Assembly (NCBI GenBank): GCA_022835595.1
Contig: BQUP01000012.1
Span: 1 to 64,000, forward strand
Length of the DNA: 64,000 nt
Reading direction: 5' to 3'
Source of the DNA: Cystobasidium ongulense
Taxonomy: Eukaryota > Basidiomycota > Cystobasidiomycetes > Cystobasidiales > Cystobasidiaceae
Shown here one piece after another: positions 21,714 through 33,000 of this stretch (within the stretch, counting starts at the first letter, position 1; each line of letters opens with the position of its first letter). The position numbers and the translations under genes were made by a program. Below the pieces are notes generated by a model. It did not search any database. It had not been told where the DNA came from and saw nothing but the letters and a program-made list of their open reading frames with translations.

Positions 21714-23680
21714 TTATCGCCTGCTATCTTCCTCCTCGATGTTTCTCAGCCAAGCGCCTGAGACCAAAGCATGTCAGCATTATGGCACTCTGCCTTGCCC
21801 AGGCTGTCTAGAACGACGACGCACCTATTGCTCCCAAGTAACCCTCATGCCGCAAGAAAAGCGCTCTCTTCGTGCCTTTACTCCAGAACCGAATAGCATA
21901 TGAGAGTGTAGATATAGTAGCTGAATGACCTCTTATGAAGCATCCTCCGAAATAAATTCGGTCAAGATTATGTTTTTCAGCATTCATATAGCTGCAAGAA
22001 ACAAACACCATCAGTCTACTTCCGGTCTCAGAAGGTTTTTAAGAACACAAGTACTTACGCTATTTGCCCGATATTGTTACTAATCGCATATAGCAAGCTT
22101 CTAGCTATATCTTCAGGGTTGAACTTTTTCCCTCTTTCTCCTTTTCGGAATACTTTGCCGAAAGTGGAAGCGATAGTCGAGGATTTGAGCCCAATCTTAG
22201 AATAGTCAGATCCGTCTATACGATAGAAAAAGCGTCAATGTCTAGGTACCATCCACTTTTAGCTTTACAAACAATATGGTCGGACTTACATATATCACCG
22301 ACTAACATATCGACGTTTGCATTGTCGCCTTTTTCAGATAGTGCTAGCATTTCTGTGACCCAAGAAGGTGTCAGAGAACGTAAGTGTAGCCTGATACGAA
22401 ACCTGCTCACCATCAAACGTATCTGCACCTGTCAACAAGCTTAGCAAACCCCATAGAGTACCTCCGCCTAAGCTTGTACCGCTGATACGTTCATATTTTC
22501 CATCTCCATCGACTTTGATGATTGAAACGCCCGAGCCAATATTGACGAGCATACAAGGGAATTGAGGGGTTGGGTGTTCATCAAAAACGAGGGCATACTG
22601 AGGAGGATTCGGTGATGGTCTGGGTAGATCTTCATGTTCGATATGATTTGGCAAGACAGAGCATTTTGCCGCTGGATGCGAGATAGAGTGTACGAGTTGA
22701 TCAGAGTACCAAAACACTTCATGCGGGATTTCCATAAAGAAAGTCAATCCTGCAATCAGGCATTCCATTTCTTCTTCTTTACGAACTTCTACACCTAATT
22801 CTTCCGATAAACGGTCGTAGAAGAGGTGTGCACCTCCACCAGTCGCCATTATCTTTACGTGCTTTTTCTTGAACTCATTAGAAGGTATTTGATGGGATGC
22901 GGCGCTGCTTTCGATGAGGTAATTGATGAATTCAATACACGAATCTATATCTCCTGTTTCAAATTTTGTAAAGTTCAGGTAGCCTCCGCGAATGGGCTGA
23001 GTGCCGGTGATTGCATTTGGAGGTAAGGAAGCTGAGGGGGCTGCAGTGGACACGGATGGAGTGACTCCTTCGCTATTCGAAGATGACGAGGAGGAGGAAG
23101 AGGAGGGGAATGACTCCGAATCTGCAGACTGACTGAGCGAAGAGTGCGAGCTTGGGTTGCGTTCAAAGTAGCTCTTTATGCTTGAAGACGAAGCTATGCT
23201 TTCCGGGCCGAGCACGCCGTTGGGAATTGGCGTTGTTCTCCCCGGCGAAGCAGGCCTGCTGAGGTTTGGGCCGTTCCCATTGCCATTTATATGCTGGCTG
23301 TCCAGCAGAAGCAGCTCTCGACCTTTGCCTTTGCCTTTGCCGGGCGTCGGAGGTGTAGCTGCTCGCGAGAAATAGACAACTTTAGCGAGGGATCCGCCAA
23401 TGTCGATGGCGACGTGGGAGATCCGCTCGGTGTGCTTAGGCAGGTAGATGTCGTGCGAGTCTCTGCTCCCTGGGCTGTCTGTAATCATGCTGCCGTTGAG
23501 GTTGCCATTGCTGTTTCCATTCGCAGCGGATGCTGATGCATGATGAGGATTCCCAAAGACGGCAGCTTCGACGCGATGAGCTTCGTCGCGCTCGTCGGTG
23601 CCCTCGTCCTCGACGATGATGGCGCCTGATGTGTTCACATGCACTGCTGTGCGTGAACTAGGGAGGTACTTGTCCTCCAT
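21714..23680 (-). CDS. CAB1: pantothenate kinase (eukaryotic type II)
   Basis: Catalyses ATP-dependent phosphorylation of pantothenate, the first and usually rate-limiting step of coenzyme A synthesis. Five exons (22411-23680, 22290-22352, 22059-22215, 21825-21991, 21714-21757) give 566 aa. The ATP-binding D-I-G-G-S-L-A-K is at residues 93-100; later come [49 protein letters not shown] and F-G-G-C-F-I-R-G-H. Compared with the yeast Cab1 (about 367 aa) it is long because of an 80-residue N-terminal extension and a roughly 120-residue Gly/Asn/Ser-rich insertion after the first ATP motif, including a run of nine Ser. The start is the first ATG in the frame and lies 143 bp from the divergent TTC1-like gene. 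Confidence 0.93.
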
Positions 23681-23823
23681 GGCGGCGTGTCCTCAGATTG
23701 GAATGATGGTGGTATAGACAAGAGAGACATCTAGTATAAAGCAACAGGTTGGCTCCGTTCAGTACATAACACTCGGGCAAGCAGGACATCTTCAACACCG
23801 TAGAACAGTCTACGTCGTTTGGA
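23681..23823. promoter_or_regulatory. short divergent promoter, pantothenate kinase / TTC1-like
   Basis: 143 bp between divergent start codons. An ATTGG (CCAAT on the minus strand) is at 23697-23701. Promoter function is inferred from position. Confidence 0.5.
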
Positions 23824-24954
23824 ATGGCCAGTCCACACGCATCCACTTCCAGTCACCCAGCGCACTCCGACAGCGACGATGACAGCGACGGACATGCAGC
23901 ATTCACAGAAGCGCGCACTCATGGCAATAGCAGCGACAGCGACAGCGACGATTCGCACGATGAAGAGGACCGCACAGAAGACTGGCACGACCCTTCAGAG
24001 CTGGCTGTGAGCTCGCCGGTCTTGCATTCAGTCCACACCTGCATACTGACCACCATCTTCTATCTACACAGGACCTGATCGAGCAAGCTGCAAAGTGCAA
24101 GGCAGAAGGCAATGCCCATTTCACAGCTCAGAGGAACGCTGCTGCGATAGAGGCCTACAAAGAAGGGATTGCTACCCTGCCTGCTCGGAAGATCGCTTTG
24201 AACAAGTCTACAAATGATAGCAGTGGCAAAGGCAAAGGAAGGCAAGATCCAGATAGCGATGAAGACGAGCAGGAGAACGTGACTGAGAAAGCCAAGGACG
24301 ACATGCAACTTCGCGAGATTGTCAACGATGAAGATGAAAAGGCTTTCATCGAAGAGGGCAAGATAAGCGACGAGGAAAAGCAAGTCATTGAATTGCGTGG
24401 CGCATTATGGAACAACCTCGCGGCATGTCAGCTTCGTTTGGTAAGGCAGTCATACCACGTGTTAACTCCGTGTGCTTACCAGCTCCTACGCAGTCTTTAT
24501 ACAAAGAAGCCGCCGAGTCAGCCACTCAAGCTCTAAGTGACTCTCCGGACAATCAAAAAGCCCTACAACGGCGGGCAACAGCGAATGAAAAGCTAGACAC
24601 ATGGTCATCATTGACAACAGCACTAGAAGATTACAATCATCTCGCAAAGCTGTCAAGTACACCTAAAGCTTCATTACCTGGGATCAGACAAGCGCAAAAA
24701 ACAATACCTAAACGTATAGAAGAACGTAAAACTGAAGAAACGAAGGAAATGATGGACAAATTGAAAGGATTGGGTAATAGCTTCTTAGGTGAGTGATTTC
24801 CGTATGTTTGAATCTCGACGCATTCCCGGCAAGCTGATATAAGTCGATCTGAATAGGCAAGTTCGGGATGAGTACTGACAATTTCCAGTTTGTAAAGGAT
24901 GAGAAAAGTGGTGGGTATAGTATGAACTTTGTACAAAATACATCATCGAAGTAG
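23824..24954 (+). CDS. TTC1: TTC1-like tetratricopeptide co-chaperone
   Basis: TPR protein; animal TTC1 binds Hsp90/Hsp70 C-termini and Ras/G-alpha proteins. Four exons (23824-24006, 24072-24440, 24494-24788, 24857-24954) give 314 aa. The first 60 residues are an acidic Ser/Asp repeat region. TPR-like helices begin at about residue 62 (A-K-C-K-A-E-G-N-A-H-F) and continue through L-Y-K-E-A-A-E-S-A and K-A-L-Q-R-R-A. The C-terminus carries the TTC1 signature: P-K-R-I-E-E-R, M-M-D-K-L-K-G-L-G-N, M-S-T-D-N-F-Q-F-V-K and Y-S-M-N-F-V-Q-N, matching the human protein almost block for block. The TPR core is interrupted by an acidic insertion (D-P-D-S-D-E-D-E). A GACAGC-type microsatellite encodes the N-terminal Asp/Ser runs. 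Confidence 0.9.
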
Positions 24955-25520
24955 AAGAAGAAGCTTTTCACAGGGAACCTACCAATCAGCAAAACTTATT
25001 TCACTGTTCCCTGCACCAAGTGTTGCTAAATGGGTGTACAGATACCTACATGACAGGCAGAGCCAGAACAAAATTACGGAAGCAAATTCTAAGGAACTTA
25101 TGTGGTACCCTATCTGAGTGTTCGGTTCGAAAGCGTCTCAATTCTTTTTAGAACTGATGAAAGGTTAGAACGCCAGTCTGTTCTTGTGATGGTAGCGGTA
25201 ACTTTGCTTGATTCTGCACTGCTACCGCATACCTAAAGGACTCGCTAGCGGTGATCCTGTACGGACATAGTCGCTGTCCGCTGCATTGTTCCGAACATTT
25301 TGCGGTACCAAGAAAACTGGTCTCACGAATACAGAAAAGTGACAGTATGGAAGAAACGCTGTTTCAGATATATTCAGCGAAGGCTTGCGGCAACGCAGAA
25401 GAGAAAGCCGACTGGAGGGACTGCGTCAAGGTCAACTTGACCAGTATTAAGTGGGTGATTTCTAATTATGTTGTCTGGCTTCAAGCCCAGTAACGACAGA
25501 CTTCTCCAAAGTACCGACTA
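24955..25520. other. convergent intergenic region, TTC1-like / mL40
   Basis: 566 bp between two convergent stops. A short plus-strand frame near 25348-25493 (M-E-E-T-L-F-Q-I-Y) has partly protein-like composition but no homology I recognise, no clear promoter and no confirmed splice partner, so I leave it uncalled. No RNA gene was found. Confidence 0.45.
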
Positions 25521-26201
25521 TCATTGCCTCAACACAGGCATTTGTCTTGGGAACAAACCAGGAATTCTTCCTTCGACGCTCGCTTTCTTTCCCGCTTCGC
25601 CTTGAGTATATTTGACGGTATTGAACTTGTGTTTCTGTACAGCTTCTTCAAACAGGAAGGGGCTTGCTTTTTCCAATTCGATCAGAGCTTCAAGCATGCA
25701 TGCGTATCTCTCTTCCATTTCGCTTGATCTCTGCTCTCTTTGCTTTCGCTGGTGTAGCTGCCATGCTCTCGTGATCGTTTCGTGCACTTCTGCATCTGGA
25801 ATCGCCTTCTTCAGAGCTTCGAGCCGTTCGAGTTCGTGTGAGCGCCGTGCAGTTGCGTCGCTGCCATAAAGGTGCTGTTTGTATATAGATGCATCAGTGG
25901 ATGCTATCCTACACCTTCGAAAACGATCACGGAACCCATAACCCACCTGCTTGAGAGCTTCGATTCGCTCTCCGCCAGTCTCCATGCCGGCCATACCCTT
26001 CTTTCCCTTCTTGTTGAACGAACCAGCTGCAGTCTTTGCCTTTGCGGGAGCTGCTTTGCCTTTTGACGCTGCATGGCGGACTGTGATATGGTGTGGTGGT
26101 TGGAAGGTCGATGTGGATGCGAGGATGCTGCTGCTGCTGCTGCTGCAGGCCCAGCACTGGGCGGTGCGTCTGACGAGCATGCTACTTGAGCTTGCGTGCA
26201 T
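25521..26201 (-). CDS. MRPL28: mitochondrial large-subunit ribosomal protein mL40 (MRP-L28 family)
   Basis: Component of the mitochondrial 54S/39S ribosomal subunit. Two exons (25947-26201, 25521-25874) give 202 aa. The N-terminus is Ser/Arg/Ala-rich with R-R-T-A-Q-C and H-I-T-V-R-H-A-A-S, typical of a mitochondrial targeting sequence with cleavage before the A-S-K-G-K linker. The core has S-H-E-L-E-R-L-E-A-L-K-K-A-I-P-D-A, then V-H-E-T-I-T-R-A-W-Q-L-H and M-L-E-A-L-I-E-L-E-K-A-S-P-F-L-F, the pattern of the fungal MRP-L28 family. The ending L-F-P-R-Q-M-P is short compared with relatives, which usually continue past a P-T-x-T-P-P motif. A later start at 26180 would shorten the leader by seven residues. 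A CTG/CAG repeat lies in the leader (about 26130-26151). Confidence 0.8.
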   Translation of the reverse strand: MHASSSSMLVRRTAQCWACSSSSSSILASTSTFQPPHHITVRHAASKGKAAPAKAKTAAGSFNKKGKKGMAGMETGGERIEALKQVGYGFRDRFRRCRIASTDASIYKQHLYGSDATARRSHELERLEALKKAIPDAEVHETITRAWQLHQRKQREQRSSEMEERYACMLEALIELEKASPFLFEEAVQKHKFNTVKYTQGEAGKKASVEGRIPGLFPRQMPVLRQ

Positions 26202-26337
26202 TGTTGGCGTGTACGGCGTCTGTGGTGCTGTTCGGTCGTTGCTCTGCCAACCTGCTGCTGCTTGTTCGCGGTCCTGAACTTTTTCAATCTTCGAGCTTGC
26301 CTTCAGCACGAATCTGGCAGCGACGACTACGGCGACG
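26202..26337. promoter_or_regulatory. short divergent promoter, mL40 / MedA-like
   Basis: 136 bp between divergent start codons; no specific box was recognised. Inferred from gene arrangement. Confidence 0.45.
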
Positions 26338-29300
26338 ATGGATGGAGCAGCAGGCTCGGATGAGCACAAGCAAGTCGATCCTGGCGGTCTTCAAGCTGCT
26401 GCCGACGGTGCGGATAGCCCTCCCACCACCTTGCAGCCGTTTCTCTGACGCTCTTCTCACACCCTGTGGCGGCGATGTAAACATCACTCACCATAGACCA
26501 GCAAGAACACACTGGGCCATCACAGGTCTCCAAGAAACGAGCTGGATCTCCTCTAGATGATACAATCAACGGTTTGGATCCCGTGAAACTCCCTGCAAAA
26601 CGTCTGAAGACTGACAACCCCCCTGACGATGAGCCGACTAGTTATGGCCATAGCAAACATCCTTCTTCTCCCACTCCGGTGGGAGGTCCTTTTTCATCTT
26701 CACCTAACCCTTCTGCACGACATGCTTCTTCTCTCGGTGATCAGCATAATGACTCGTCGAAACAAAAATCCAGTGATGCTTCTCGCATCGCCGACTTGGC
26801 TCGACCTGATATCCCAACCGATATGTTCCAGCACCACGCCTACATTTATCCCACACCTCAGACTGGCATTCTGCTTGGTGAGCCCAGCTTCGAGCTCCCA
26901 CCTCTACAAATTCGTAATGATGGAGTCCAAAGCGAGCAAGGTAGGTCAATCGTATTACACGGAGGTCGGTGACAATTTTCTTGTTTTCTGCTGTTCAACT
27001 TGCTCCTCTTTCTTTTCCGATTTTCACTTGCATCCTATCGACTCTCTATTTCCTTTTTCCGACTTATCATGAATGCCATAGCAACTCCTGTCACCCTGCC
27101 GCATTTCAACGAGATCTACGGCAATATCGACTTCAGCCTTCCTCATTATTCGCCTTCGACTGCTCTAACGCCAGAATCTATTCAGTATCAAGATTCTACA
27201 GGATACCACCAGCAAGTATTTCAGAACGCCGATTTCCAAGATAATCTTTCTCCAGACTATGAACGACAACTTCCTCTTCCCTACCAGCCTGTTCTCCCTA
27301 CACCCGAGAGGCTGCAGAACATGTATAAGATACGCTCTCAAGATGAACCAGCTCATCATCGTCGTCAGTTCCAGGCTGTTCAGATCCGAGCTGAGGGAGG
27401 AGAATCGTCCAGAGAGCCTACCATCGGCCAATACTATGACACACATCGAATTCCACGACCTTCTCAGCTGTACGAATCTCAGTCCTCTAGAGAAGAGAAC
27501 CATCCACCAGTACGTCCTACACCTCCTCGGTTCCAATCTTCAGGGATGGTACATATTCCTCCCTTCCCACTAAGTCAGTCTCGTGCCAGCGCGTACTACG
27601 GCTATCCAGCTGGCAATGCGGTAAACCCAGGCCTTGGCATCGCATCCTGCGAAAAACCACTTTCTTCTTCATCTCAGCTCATTCAAGAGCACCCGCCTGG
27701 CCATCCGAACATTCTTAACGATGGAGCTTCGTCTGCTCCAGTTGTATTGCCAGGCCCACCGAACCTGGTTGATTTCGAATTCAAGCAAGATCAACAGCAT
27801 TTGCCAGCCTGTCACCAGCTGCAAGACCCACCTTTGAACATTTTCCGACAACCCCATTTTCCTCCCGAGACGTACAACGCAAGTCGACGACGTCAAAGTG
27901 TCTTACAAAGTTGGAATTACGGAGCTGGATCTACTCTAGCAAAATCTCCTTCTTTCACTAGTCCCTACGGACAAGTACAAATACAAATTCCTTCTCGTTC
28001 GACTGCGACACCTGGGGTAATTCCAACCCGCATCTACAACCCTTACACTGCTACTAGTCCAGGCGGACCACAGGAAATTCACGATGCACAACGAATGGTC
28101 GAGCAGATCGATCTTCCTACTCTCTATCACGCTCTGAGGTACTGGAAAAGCATTCAAAGGGACACACTTCAAAATATGGACTCTAGACATTTGGCCGCAA
28201 TGAATTGTGAAACTTTGGAAAATAGGATCAAAATAGTTGAAACGGCTCAGAGAGAGTCAGCTACTTCTTCACGAGACCAGAATTTCGGGTCTTTGGATAC
28301 CAGAAGTAATTACGCTGGGCCTTCAAAACAAGAAAGATCGAGTGTTTACCATCCTACTTTCCCTACTGCCGGACGTGTCCGTACCCAAAGCTCTAGCATT
28401 TTGACCTCTCCTGTGAAGGACTCTACTTCTCCACTTGTCAAAAGAAGTGCTTCATATACAAGTCTACCAGGTACTTCTCAGGCGTCATCTCAGCCACAGA
28501 GAACGAAGATTGAAGGGCAAGACTTCAGCATGAAACCCCAGCCATCTATCAGCCCTCGTCTTTCTCTCGCTGAAATGGCGACACGATCTAGCAAATCAGG
28601 CTTGGCAGTGAAGGTCGAATCGCCGACGAGCACAAGTAGATCTGCATCTCCCGTTGCAATCAAAGCTCCGGCCAAAAGGAAAGCGCGTAATCCACCCAAG
28701 AAGGTTTCGGCTACCCTCAGTATAGCTGTTACTAGTGAACACGGCGAAGCTTCTGCCTCAACAAGCAGACTTGGATCAGTCTCAACCGAAGCTGCAACTC
28801 CCGACCCATCTACAATGACCGAAGGCTCCACAAGCGCGGCTGACTCCCCTCAAGAATCTACTGGTGGAGGACACAAGAAAACTACTCGCGGTACAGCTGC
28901 AGGCAAGAAGAAGATCGGTAGCCCCGGTCCAATACCTTCCGATGGTGATGGTATCTATAAAGTCGGTGACCTGATCTTCGACAATGATTGGAAAAGGGAT
29001 ACAGAACACCATGTGCAGTTTCAAGCTTACATCGGTCCCCTCACCCCGGGCAACATTACCTATACCTGGTCTGAATCCGAATGTGTCGCAGAGAGGCGCC
29101 TCGTCCACGTCACTTCTATTTTCGACATTGACGAGAGGGTTGTGAACGTGCATATCGCGACGCTTGACTTCGCTCACTATGCCACAGAGCTAGATACTGC
29201 ACCCTTCGCCCAGGGAGCAGTCGTTAGTCTAATATTCGCAGAGATCTTTCCCAACATTCAAGGTCAACGTCAAAAGCCCGAGGACATCTACTGGATTACA

Positions 29301-29777
29301 TACTGGGACGTTTTGAAGGTTTGCGAAGTTGCGGTTGATCTCGTACACCGTACGTTGCATTTTAAGCGAGCACAAGATTTCAAAGCGCGGTTAGTGTGAT
29401 GTACATCGCATTTCAAGATGGGATCTTGACTGATTCATACCTCCTGATTACAGCCTGCGCACTATTCTGGACAAACTCAGCTGGATCGATTTGAGGAAGA
29501 ACGATAATCAGCTGCGACTCAGTATGGTCTACAAGATACTCAATTACCCTGGTAAGCGGAGTGATCTTCCCCTCCGGGGTACTAGCACTGACTCACCGGT
29601 TTACAGCACCGAAACCGGTAGACAACTCCCGCTTGGGTATCAAGGTCATGCCATGGCTGCATATTCAGCAGGCTATCGACGCAGTCGTTTCCCGCCTAGT
29701 GAGTGCATTGATGTCTACTGGCAATGCGGCATTGACTTTTGCTTTCTCTGCTCCTCTTTCAGCGACTTCTCATTTAA
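26338..29777 (+). CDS. Medusa (MedA)-like developmental transcription regulator
   Basis: MedA/Med1 proteins are nuclear regulators of sporulation and virulence in filamentous fungi and Ustilago. Six exons (26338-26407, 26497-26940, 27082-29389, 29454-29551, 29607-29698, 29763-29777) give 1008 aa. Residues 1-770 are Pro/Ser/Gln-rich with basic K-K-R and A-K-R-K-A-R patches. The C-terminal domain has W-S-E-S-E-C-V-A-E-R-R-L-V, Y-W-D-V-L-K-V-C-E and N-Y-P-A-P-K-P-V-D followed by I-K-V-M-P-W-L-H-I-Q-Q-A-I, which corresponds to the conserved MedA C-terminal block (P-K-P-R-N-I-E-K-D-V-K-V-F-P-W). The match is from memory of that family and fairly divergent. The last intron is predicted from a strong GTGAGT donor and pyrimidine-rich acceptor; if retained, the protein ends about 28 residues later in a different sequence. 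Confidence 0.62.
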
Positions 29778-30046
29778 ATCAGAATTTGTTTTGACAAGTG
29801 AAAGGAGAACAATGCAAAGGATGAAAATGAAACGCCACTTTCTTTCAGCCTCTGTAAAACACGGACACTCAGCAACTAGAATGCCAAATGCGTGAAAGTA
29901 CACTGCAAACAAGCAATATGTAAATTAGACGCCAGACGGCGATGTCGGCCTCTGTGCCTACTTCTGTTCGCATTAAAAATTGCTACAACAAGGAAAGCCA
30001 GCCAAATGGCCGCTAAACCTAAAAGAATGACTACTGCTGGACTAAA

Positions 30047-33000
30047 TTAAATGATAATAAGATCGCCTTTGCATTGTGCACACCATATAAGCTCGTCTCC
30101 GACTGATGCTCGCTTCGATAGTCGGTAAACAGTGCCTGGGTCAAGACCATAGTGGGAATGGAGGTGTCCCGTTTGAACAGGATTGGCTTGAGCTGATGTC
30201 GGGCGCAATACGTCTTCACCCAATTCATCTTCGATTCTCGCCTATGGAAAAACTTTTTAGCGACCATAACCTGGCATGGGCGCGCCCTCGACTGAAACTT
30301 ACCTGAAGCATCTGCAGTGACTGCCGACGAGCATGCTTGGCCTTTGGCGAAATTTTCGAAGGTGTGGGAGTGTCATTGACAGGCAACTGTATCTTAGGCG
30401 CATATCCCTCGAATGGTGATGGATTGTGGAAAGGTACGCCGAACCGGGGAGCGTCGGTTTGTAGGTCCGGCGTTGGCTCGGTGACATGGTAGGAAGGTGC
30501 CGCTGAGCGATCGTATGGTGAGACTGGCCGTATTGGCGACGGGAAGTCTGAGCGTGAGTCGGATGGGACGTTCTCGTGAATTGTCGGTGCATGCGAAACC
30601 GAGCGCCCATGTCCTCGACGGATGGTAGAAGGCCGTCGTGGTGGCAGAGGATGCGCTGATGGAGAGAGCTGCGGTAATCGTGAAGGTTCAGGCAAATCCA
30701 GAGGGTCTAAGGATCGTGGAGAGACGGCATCCGGAGAGAGTAGAGGGATTCTCTTATTGACTTCGTTGCCAGGTATACGTTGTTCCTTCATTCCCTGGGC
30801 GAAAGGCGTTGCCATTGTCATCTCGAAGACTTCCGCCATAGCTTTAGCTGCCTTGTCTCGTTCTAGTAGAACGAGCGTGTTGAGCTTTGCAATCTGTTCC
30901 TGCATGTCAATTACGTCCTTGGAAAGCTGATGGGCCTTTCTTTGAGCTTCATGACTGATCAATTCGTATTTTCGAGCCTTCTCGCGCGCTCTAGACAGCT
31001 CGAGCTCGTGCTTTTGTGCCAGTGCGTCGAGATGGTCGTGGTCAAGATTGGGCGAAGCGGGTGGTAGAGGGTAGGGGCGACTGTTGAGCGATTCTGACAT
31101 CGAGTCCACCTGTTCCTTCAGTGATTTGATGTGCTCATCTTTCGCCTTGATGGCTTGTTTCAGCGAAGCCAGCTCGCTTCCAGACTGATTGGCTTGATTT
31201 CGAATAGTCTGAAGTTCTCGGAACTGCGAGCTTTTCAAGCTTTCCACCTTCTCCTTTTGATCCTTTTCGAATGCTTCAAGAGACGAGGCATGCTCATCCT
31301 TGAGGGCTTGCAATTCTTTCTGTAAACGTTCTTGCACTTCCTCGGCGAGAGAAGCCGACTTGCTTTCCGCCTCCGTGCCCTTTCCAGCCTCGATCTCGGC
31401 TTTCAGGCTATCGATGGCAATCGCATGCTCTTTCTGTAGTTTCTCGATCCGTTGGGAGTTTTCGTGAAGGGCGGCAGTCAGCCTTGAAGAAACGTCCATC
31501 CTTTCGCTCTCAGACGTGTCAAGAGCTTCATCGTGTGATCTGATGAGACCATCTCGCTCTTGCTCCAGCTGTCGAATATGTCCTTCTGTCTCCGACATTT
31601 GCTGTTCCAATGCCCGGTGTTTGGCTTGCCACGAAGCAATTTCCTCCTTATGTGCATCTTCCGTGGCTTTCTGCGATTCGCTGAGTGACGAGTCTGACGT
31701 TTTCTGAGCCTCTTCGCGCTCGGCCAAATGCTGACGGTTAGCCGCCAGGTCTGCGGACAGTGCAGTGATCTGGTCGGAGGCTTCTTGTGCCTCCTTCGAG
31801 GACGAGTTCGCCAAATCCCCCAATTCCTTGGTCAGCTGTGCAATCTCTGACCGAAGCTCCTCTTCTTTCTCCTTCGCCGACGCCAATGCTTCATCGTGGC
31901 TACTCTGTATACTTTTGCTGGTTTTGCTAAAACGGTCCTGCTCTTGTGCGAGGTCGTCCTGCACCTGTTTGAGCTGTTGATTAAGCTGAGCGAGTTCTTC
32001 TTTAAGACTACCTGCTTCACTGTGACTGGCCTTTTCACTGTCCTTCTGCTTCTCCAGAAGCTCGTCTATACGACTTTGAAGTTCGCTTTTCTCGCTGACG
32101 GAGTCCTTGTCAAGAGCATCACGATGACTCTGAACTTCTGCAAGCTCTTGCTCCAGCCTCTTTGTATTGGCAGCGGCGAGTTCCGCGGCTTCAGTAGCCT
32201 TCTTCTTCAATGTCTGGGCAGCTGTCCGAAGGCTGTCTTCCGTCGCTGCGGCCGCATCGGCAGCTTCTCGCGCTTCCTCGGTCATCCGTTCAACCTGTTT
32301 CTGAAGGTCACTCTCCGAAGCTTGGGCTGCTGACTTTGTATCTTCCGCAGCCTTTTCGAGTTGTGCTATATGCTTCTGCAGCTTGTCTGCAGCAGTCTTA
32401 TGTGTCGACTCTGCTTCATCAAGCGCATCTGTGAGCCGCCTAACCTCGGCCTTGCTTGTACTTTCAGCATTTAGAGCAGCCTTGGCGGCCTCCTCGAGTT
32501 TCGTACTCAACGATGCAATTTGACTTTCCAGATCTCGTTGCTTGACAGTACTTGCACGCATATGCTCTTCGCTGCCCTTTTTGGCAGTGTTAAGCTCTTG
32601 TTCGAGATCCTTCATTGCCTTAGCATGGGTCTCATTTTGCGACTTCGAAGTATCCTCCGCCTCTCTCGTTATGACAGAAAGACGCTCATTTTGTTCGGAG
32701 TAGCGCTTTTCGGCTTCCTCCATCTGCTGCTTCAGATTGCTAATTTCCTGCTGCAGCCTTTCTTCCTTTTTAGCTGTCTGTTTCCTTGCCGATTCAATGT
32801 CGTCTTTGAATTGATCAAAGGCCGCCTGGAGGGCGTTCCGCTCCTCCGTCGAGGCGACCTCCGATTTCTTCGCAGTTTCTTGTAATTCTTGCAGCTCAGA
32901 ACGTAGGGCAGTTTGAGCTTTTTCAGCAGCTGTAGCAGCGCTATGGGCTTCCTCTCGCAATTGTGCCAATTCCGCTTGCAGCGCGATTTCCGCTTCTTTA

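Noticed and set aside
21462-21811. Plus-strand frames opposite the pantothenate kinase 3' end
   Set aside because: They overlap confirmed kinase exons on the other strand, and the apparent donor leads to no plausible second exon.
25110-25140. GGTTCGAAAGC resembling a tRNA B box
   Set aside because: Does not match GGTTCRANNCC fully, and no A box or cloverleaf can be drawn around it.
25251-25493. Plus-strand frame between TTC1-like and mL40 genes
   Set aside because: No recognisable family, no splice partner and no clear stop context; could be a small gene but support is insufficient.
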